NCBI GenBank assembly: GCA_965208745.1
Contig: CBDBPN010000003.1
Location: 1,426,001-1,490,000 of the forward strand
DNA length: 64,000 bases
Origin: VXNE01 sp965208745
Lineage (GTDB): Bacteria > Pseudomonadota > Gammaproteobacteria > Pseudomonadales > Azotimanducaceae
Direction of reading: 5' to 3'
Shown: piece by piece, positions 60,006 through 64,000 of the stretch
Position numbering within the stretch: the stretch's first letter is position 1
Layout of the letters: every line of letters begins with the position of its first letter
The notes under the pieces: model-generated
What the model was told of the DNA's origin: nothing
Database searches by the model: none
Seen by the model: only the letters and a program-made list of their open reading frames with translations
Program-made: the position numbers and the translations under genes

Positions 60006-60494
60006 ATGGCCCGGACATCCGCGCTGCTCGCTCTGCTAACCGCGATAGGACTGGCGGCGGCGCCGACGCCGAGCGAAGTCCCCAAGCTGGATTGGGCGGA
60101 CCTGCTTCCTCCCGAAGCACGGGTGCCGGCGCCGATCGTCGACCACACGCGGATACCGACATTCGACGACCTGCCACATTCGGCGTTCGTGGCGACGGTG
60201 CCCGAACTGGACGGCCGGATGGTCAAACTCCCTGGCTTCGTGGTGCCCCTGGATATGGTCGGCGACAAGGTCACGAGTTTCCTGTTGGTGCCGTATTTCG
60301 GGGCCTGCATCCATGAGCCGCCGCCGCCGCCGAACCAGATCGTCTACGTTGAGTTTGGAGACCCGGTCGAGCTTTCGAGCATGTACCACCCGGTTTGGGT
60401 CACGGGAACGCTGGGCACCGAGGCGCATACGAGCGAACTCGCCTATGCCGGCTACACGATGCTGGGCGAAGCGGTCGAGAAGTACCAATACTGA
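60006..60494 (+). CDS. DUF3299 family secreted protein
   Basis: A 162-residue precursor with a signal peptide (MARTSALLALLTAIGLAAAP). The DUF3299 block is complete: LDWADLLPPEARVPAPIV, VKLPGFVVPLDMVGDKVTSF, LLVPYFGACIHEPPPPPNQI and MYHPVWVTGTL. The conserved Cys and His of GACIH suggest metal binding. The start is placed at MARTS to give a standard signal; earlier in-frame ATGs occur at 59988 and 59976. It follows the permease by 56 bp and is commonly found with it in other bacteria. Confidence 0.88.
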   Translation: MARTSALLALLTAIGLAAAPTPSEVPKLDWADLLPPEARVPAPIVDHTRIPTFDDLPHSAFVATVPELDGRMVKLPGFVVPLDMVGDKVTSFLLVPYFGACIHEPPPPPNQIVYVEFGDPVELSSMYHPVWVTGTLGTEAHTSELAYAGYTMLGEAVEKYQY

Positions 60495-60550
60495 CACCAC
60501 ACGGGCCGGAACGCCCGGATACCCCGGAACAGGAACGCGTCGTTGATGCC

Positions 60551-62152
60551 TCAGGCGCTCGCGGGCGCTTCCACCACGTCCTCCCCCAACGCCCGCGCCC
60601 GTTCGAGACGCGTCGCCTCGTCCCGGGCCAGGTGTCGCTGGGCCATCGCCAGGCAGACCACCGACCCGATGAAGACCAGCAATGAGGTCGCCATCGCAAG
60701 GCGCAACCCCTCCGCGTCGCTCATGCCGCCCGCGATGAAGACATCCGAGAGCTTCCCGATCGTGTAGGGGCCGAGCGCCAGGCCGATGAAGGTCATGAGC
60801 AGGATGTAGAAGGCGCCCGCGATCGCGCGCATGCGCGGCATCACGAGGTCGCTCGACGTGCTCGGGGCGATCCCGGCCCAGAACCCGTTCGGCACGCTCG
60901 CGAGGAAGTTCGCCAGGAACGCGACGACCAGGCTCTCCGTATAGATCATCAACAGGGCGAACGGCGCGGTACCGGCCACGGCCGCGTACCCGAGCATCAG
61001 CCGGCCGGTCGGGAACCGCATGCGCAGGCGATCCGCCAGGAAGCCGCCTCCGGCGACGCCGATGATGCCGCTGGCGGCCGCCCCGATGCCGATCCACAGG
61101 CCGACCTCGGCGGCGCTCGTGTCGTGCGCCCGCATCAGGAGCGGAGCGGTCCAGAACGCCACGCCGTAGCCCACGAATCCGCCGATGGGAGCGGAGAGCA
61201 TGGCGTAGATCATGGCTTTCGACTTGAAGATCATCGCGAACGTCGCGGGGTCCCGCCGCGCGAGGGACTGCACCCAGGACACGGTCGCGTAGACCCCGAT
61301 GCCCATGGCGATCCACTGCGCCCAGTCGCCTGTCAGCCAGATCAGGCCGGCGCCGCCGCCGACGATGGCGAGCGCCATCAGCGCGTTGAGCCGGAGCGAA
61401 GCGCCGTCCCGCACGAGGCCGATCACGTTGAGCGGCGGGATGACCGACACCAGTTCCGTACCGAGCACCTGGAACGGCCGCGGATGCGGCTTCGTCACCA
61501 GACCCTCGCTGATGCCGCGCACCGGCTCGCGCAGGGTGCGCACCCACGCCGCCATGGCGATCCCGGGCAGCCCGACTGCCATGAACGCCACCTGCCAGCC
61601 GCGCAGGCCGAACGGGGGATCGACCGGGTACAGTTCCGCCCAGAAGTCGAGGATCGCGCCGCCGAGGAAGAGACCGGCGCCGATACCGATCGCGACGCCG
61701 CTCGTGTAGATCGCCACCACCGTGGCCCGGTAGCGCGGCGGGTAGTAGTCGTAGAGCAGCGAGTACGCCGCGGGCGAAGCGCTCGCCTCACCGATCCCGA
61801 CGCCGGTCCGGTACGCCGCGAGTTCCACGAACGACCGGGCGAGCCCCGATGCGGCCGTCATCGCGCTCCAGAACAGGAGCCCCACGGAGATGACGCTGCG
61901 GCGCACCCAGACGTCGGCGAAACGCGCCAGCGGAATGCCGAACACCGCGTAGAAGACAGCGAACACCGTGCCGTAGAGGAAGCCCATCTGGGCGTCGGTA
62001 ACCCCGAGGTCCTCCTTGATGGCCTCCGCGAGGATCGACAGGATGTTGCGGTCGACGAAGTTGAAGAAGTAGACCAGCGTCAGTACGCCGAGCACGTAGT
62101 GCGAGTACCAGCGGCCCGGCTGCTGCGGTGCGGCTTCCGACGTCGGCCCCAT
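60551..62152 (-). CDS. MFS transporter, spinster-like, copy 1
   Basis: A 533-residue transporter with about twelve helices. FFNFVDRNILSILAEAIKED, YAVFGIPLARFADVWVRRSV (the MFS loop motif), GVGIGEASASPAAYSLLYDY and FLADRLRMRFPTG are typical of the spinster/sphingosine-1-phosphate transporter-like bacterial MFS group. AGGAG lies upstream of the ATG. It is a clear tandem duplicate of the gene at 62180-63778; the C-terminal tail RALGEDVVEAPASA is conserved too. The substrate is unknown. Confidence 0.9.
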   Translation of the reverse strand: MGPTSEAAPQQPGRWYSHYVLGVLTLVYFFNFVDRNILSILAEAIKEDLGVTDAQMGFLYGTVFAVFYAVFGIPLARFADVWVRRSVISVGLLFWSAMTAASGLARSFVELAAYRTGVGIGEASASPAAYSLLYDYYPPRYRATVVAIYTSGVAIGIGAGLFLGGAILDFWAELYPVDPPFGLRGWQVAFMAVGLPGIAMAAWVRTLREPVRGISEGLVTKPHPRPFQVLGTELVSVIPPLNVIGLVRDGASLRLNALMALAIVGGGAGLIWLTGDWAQWIAMGIGVYATVSWVQSLARRDPATFAMIFKSKAMIYAMLSAPIGGFVGYGVAFWTAPLLMRAHDTSAAEVGLWIGIGAAASGIIGVAGGGFLADRLRMRFPTGRLMLGYAAVAGTAPFALLMIYTESLVVAFLANFLASVPNGFWAGIAPSTSSDLVMPRMRAIAGAFYILLMTFIGLALGPYTIGKLSDVFIAGGMSDAEGLRLAMATSLLVFIGSVVCLAMAQRHLARDEATRLERARALGEDVVEAPASA

Positions 62153-62179
62153 CACGAACTCCTGCAGCCCGGCCGCGCG

Positions 62180-63778
62180 TCACGCCCGCCCGGGCAACTC
62201 GCCGACGTCCTCCCCCAGGGCCCGCGCCCGCTCGACCCGGGACGCCTCGTCCTTCGGCAGGTGCCGTTGCGCCTGCACCAGGCAGACGATCGTCACGGCG
62301 AACATGACCATGCAGCTCGCCATGGCCAGGCGCAACGCGTCGCCGTCGCCCATCCCCCCTGTCACGAGCAGGTCAGAGAACTTGCCCACCACGTATGGGC
62401 CGAGCGCCAGCCCGATGAAAGTGGCGAGCAGGATGTAGAACGCACCCACCACAGCGCGCATGCGCGGCACCACGAGGTCGGCTGCCGTACTCGGAGGGAT
62501 GCCCGCAAAGCACGCGCTCGGAACGTGGTAGAGGAAGTTGGCCCAGAACGCCACGACCAGACTGTCGGTGTAGAGGAGGAGCAGGACCGTCGGGATGGTG
62601 CCCAACACGATGAAGTAACCGATCATCAGCCGCCCCGTGGTGAAGCGCAGGCGCAGCCGGTCGGCGACGAACCCCCCGGCGGTGACGGACAGCAGCCCCC
62701 CCGCCGCGATGCCGATACCGATGTACAGGCCCACGTCCAGCGCATTCGCCCCGTGCGCCCGAATCAGGTAAGGCGCGGTCCAGAAGCCGATCGCGTAAGT
62801 GACGAAGGTCACGGACGTGAACGCGAACAGCATGTAGAGCATGGCCTTCGAGCGGAAGATCATCGCGAAGGCGGCCGGATCGCGCCGCGCCAGGGACTGC
62901 ACCCACGAAGCCGTGGCGTAGAAACCTATACCCAGGGCGATCCATTGCGCCCAGTCGCCCGTGACCGCGATGAGGAGGGCCGCCCCACCGGCGATCGCGA
63001 CGGCCATCAGCACGTTCAGACGGAGCGACGCCTGCTGCCGCACCAGGCCGATTACGTTCAGGGGCGGCACGATCGACGCCAACTCCTGGCCCAGCACCCG
63101 GAAAGGCGCGGGGTGCTTTTCGGTGACCAGGCCTTCGCTGATACCCCTGACCGGCTCCCGCAGACTGCGTACCCACACCGCCATCAGCAGGCCCGGGAGC
63201 CCCACCATCATGAAGGCGACCTGCCACCCTTTCAGCCCGAACGGCGGGTCCTCCGGATACAGGTCCGCCCAGAAGTCGAGGATCGCGCCGCCCAGGAACA
63301 GTCCCATGCCGACGCCGATGTATCCGCCCGCCGAGTACGTTGCCACGACGGTCGCGCGGAGCCGCGGCGGGTAGTAGTCATAGAGCAGCGAATACGCGGC
63401 CGGCGACGCGCTCGCCTCGCCCACACCGACGCCCGTGCGATACACGGCGAGTTCCCCGAACGAGCGCGCAAGCCCGGACACCGCCGTCATCGCGCTCCAG
63501 AACATGAGCCCGAGCGAGATCACGCTGCGCCGCACCCAGACGTCCGCGAAACGCGCCAGCGGGATGCCGAAGACGGCGTAGAACACCGCGAACACCGTGC
63601 CGTACAGGAAGCCCATCTGCGCGTCGGTGACGCCGAGGTCCGCCTTGATGGATTCGGCCAGGATCGAGAGGATGTGCCGGTCCACGAAGTTGAACACGTA
63701 GACCAGCATGAGGACGCCCAGTACGTAGTGGGCGTACCACCGTCCCGAACCGCCCGAGGCGGACTTCGCCTGTTCCAT
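62180..63778 (-). CDS. MFS transporter, spinster-like, copy 2
   Basis: A 532-residue paralogue of the downstream gene, alike over the full length: FNFVDRHILSILAESIKADL, LYGTVFAVFYAVFGIPLARF, GVGVGEASASPAAYSLLYDY and RALGEDVGELPGRA. Differences cluster in the second half, in the helices that would line the transport path, suggesting the two copies may differ in substrate. The 27-bp gap between them implies a single transcript starting beyond 63778. Confidence 0.9.
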   Translation of the reverse strand: MEQAKSASGGSGRWYAHYVLGVLMLVYVFNFVDRHILSILAESIKADLGVTDAQMGFLYGTVFAVFYAVFGIPLARFADVWVRRSVISLGLMFWSAMTAVSGLARSFGELAVYRTGVGVGEASASPAAYSLLYDYYPPRLRATVVATYSAGGYIGVGMGLFLGGAILDFWADLYPEDPPFGLKGWQVAFMMVGLPGLLMAVWVRSLREPVRGISEGLVTEKHPAPFRVLGQELASIVPPLNVIGLVRQQASLRLNVLMAVAIAGGAALLIAVTGDWAQWIALGIGFYATASWVQSLARRDPAAFAMIFRSKAMLYMLFAFTSVTFVTYAIGFWTAPYLIRAHGANALDVGLYIGIGIAAGGLLSVTAGGFVADRLRLRFTTGRLMIGYFIVLGTIPTVLLLLYTDSLVVAFWANFLYHVPSACFAGIPPSTAADLVVPRMRAVVGAFYILLATFIGLALGPYVVGKFSDLLVTGGMGDGDALRLAMASCMVMFAVTIVCLVQAQRHLPKDEASRVERARALGEDVGELPGRA

Positions 63779-64000
63779 GCGTGATATCCCCTTCGCGGCG
63801 CCCCCGCGGCCCTCCCCGGCGCGCCGCCCGCCGATGGTTCCTTATAGCATGCGCCCAGTTTCCTGCATGCCAAACGGGAACGAGAAGGGAATGGACGCAC
63901 CTGGATCCGGACGCCCATCGGGAGTTCCGATCGAGCAGGCGGTGGAGCCTCATTCCCTCGGGAAGTGTCTTTTCCTCCGCCTTGCTCCCGGTGTCGCCAA
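63779..64000. other. Upstream region of the MFS pair, no gene recognised
   Basis: No coding sequence is supported. A GCATGC is repeated at 63848 and 63866 on either side of a short spacer, and the region would contain the promoter of the leftward MFS genes. Confidence 0.35.

Overview
This is a GC-rich window, apparently from a Gram-negative aerobic proteobacterium. Support comes from an aa3-type cytochrome oxidase, outer-membrane beta-barrels (an MtrB-like porin and a TonB receptor remnant), Tat-type signal peptides, a long-form QueF, a HiPIP, and two tRNAs with encoded CCA. The long QueF and the ABC/FtsX/DUF3299 trio point towards Gammaproteobacteria. Sulfatase, phytanoyl-CoA dioxygenase-like, CoA-transferase, CoA-ligase and thiamine-diphosphate enzymes resemble gene content seen in marine or host-associated lineages. 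The lineage is inference; no 16S or marker gene is present.

Layout. 0-8 kb: a 5'-truncated vanadium-haloperoxidase-like gene, nhaA, a TSGG-repeat secreted protein, a class III CoA-transferase, an nfi-queF pair coupled by an ATGA overlap, tRNA-Gly with a visible promoter, and a protein with two copies of a small basic DNA-binding-like domain. 8-13 kb: cytochrome c oxidase operon coxB-coxA-coxC-coxD, whose CoxB carries two extra cytochrome c domains. 12.6-22.4 kb: metabolic genes (intradiol dioxygenase, GST, sulfatase, CorC/HlyC-type protein, two divergent PhyH genes, HiPIP, MFS exporter). 22.5-30.3 kb: an accessory, decaying segment with two abutting insertion sequences, a ~620-bp duplication, a 168-bp MITE-like element, fragments of a repeat-domain secreted protein, and a DUF1501 gene with two in-frame TAG codons.

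30.4-36.2 kb is the most interesting intact region: a dihaem cytochrome c, a four-repeat secreted protein with a C-terminal haem motif and His/Asp-rich segments, a decahaem MtrA/DmsE-type cytochrome and an MtrB/PioB-type porin. I read this as a trans-outer-membrane electron conduit in which the repeat protein may stand in for the usual extracellular multihaem partner. The same repeat family is present as fossils 3-5 kb upstream.

36.5-44.2 kb mixes a broken TonB receptor, a beta-propeller enzyme-like protein, NIPSNAP, a double YjbR protein, a D-2-hydroxyacid dehydrogenase, a NERD nuclease with a detached zinc ribbon, a nucleotidyltransferase and a frameshifted membrane protein. 44.2-54.7 kb: tRNA-Ala, a ParB-like gene, tandem UspA, a ketopantoate-reductase-like/CoA-ligase pair, a DUF6152 gene beside two related secreted proteins, an MDR oxidoreductase and a vapBC-type toxin-antitoxin pair. 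54.8-64 kb: an acetolactate-synthase-like TPP enzyme, small membrane proteins, an ABC ATPase/FtsX permease/DUF3299 trio with a five-copy His-rich repeat in the permease, and two tandem MFS paralogues.
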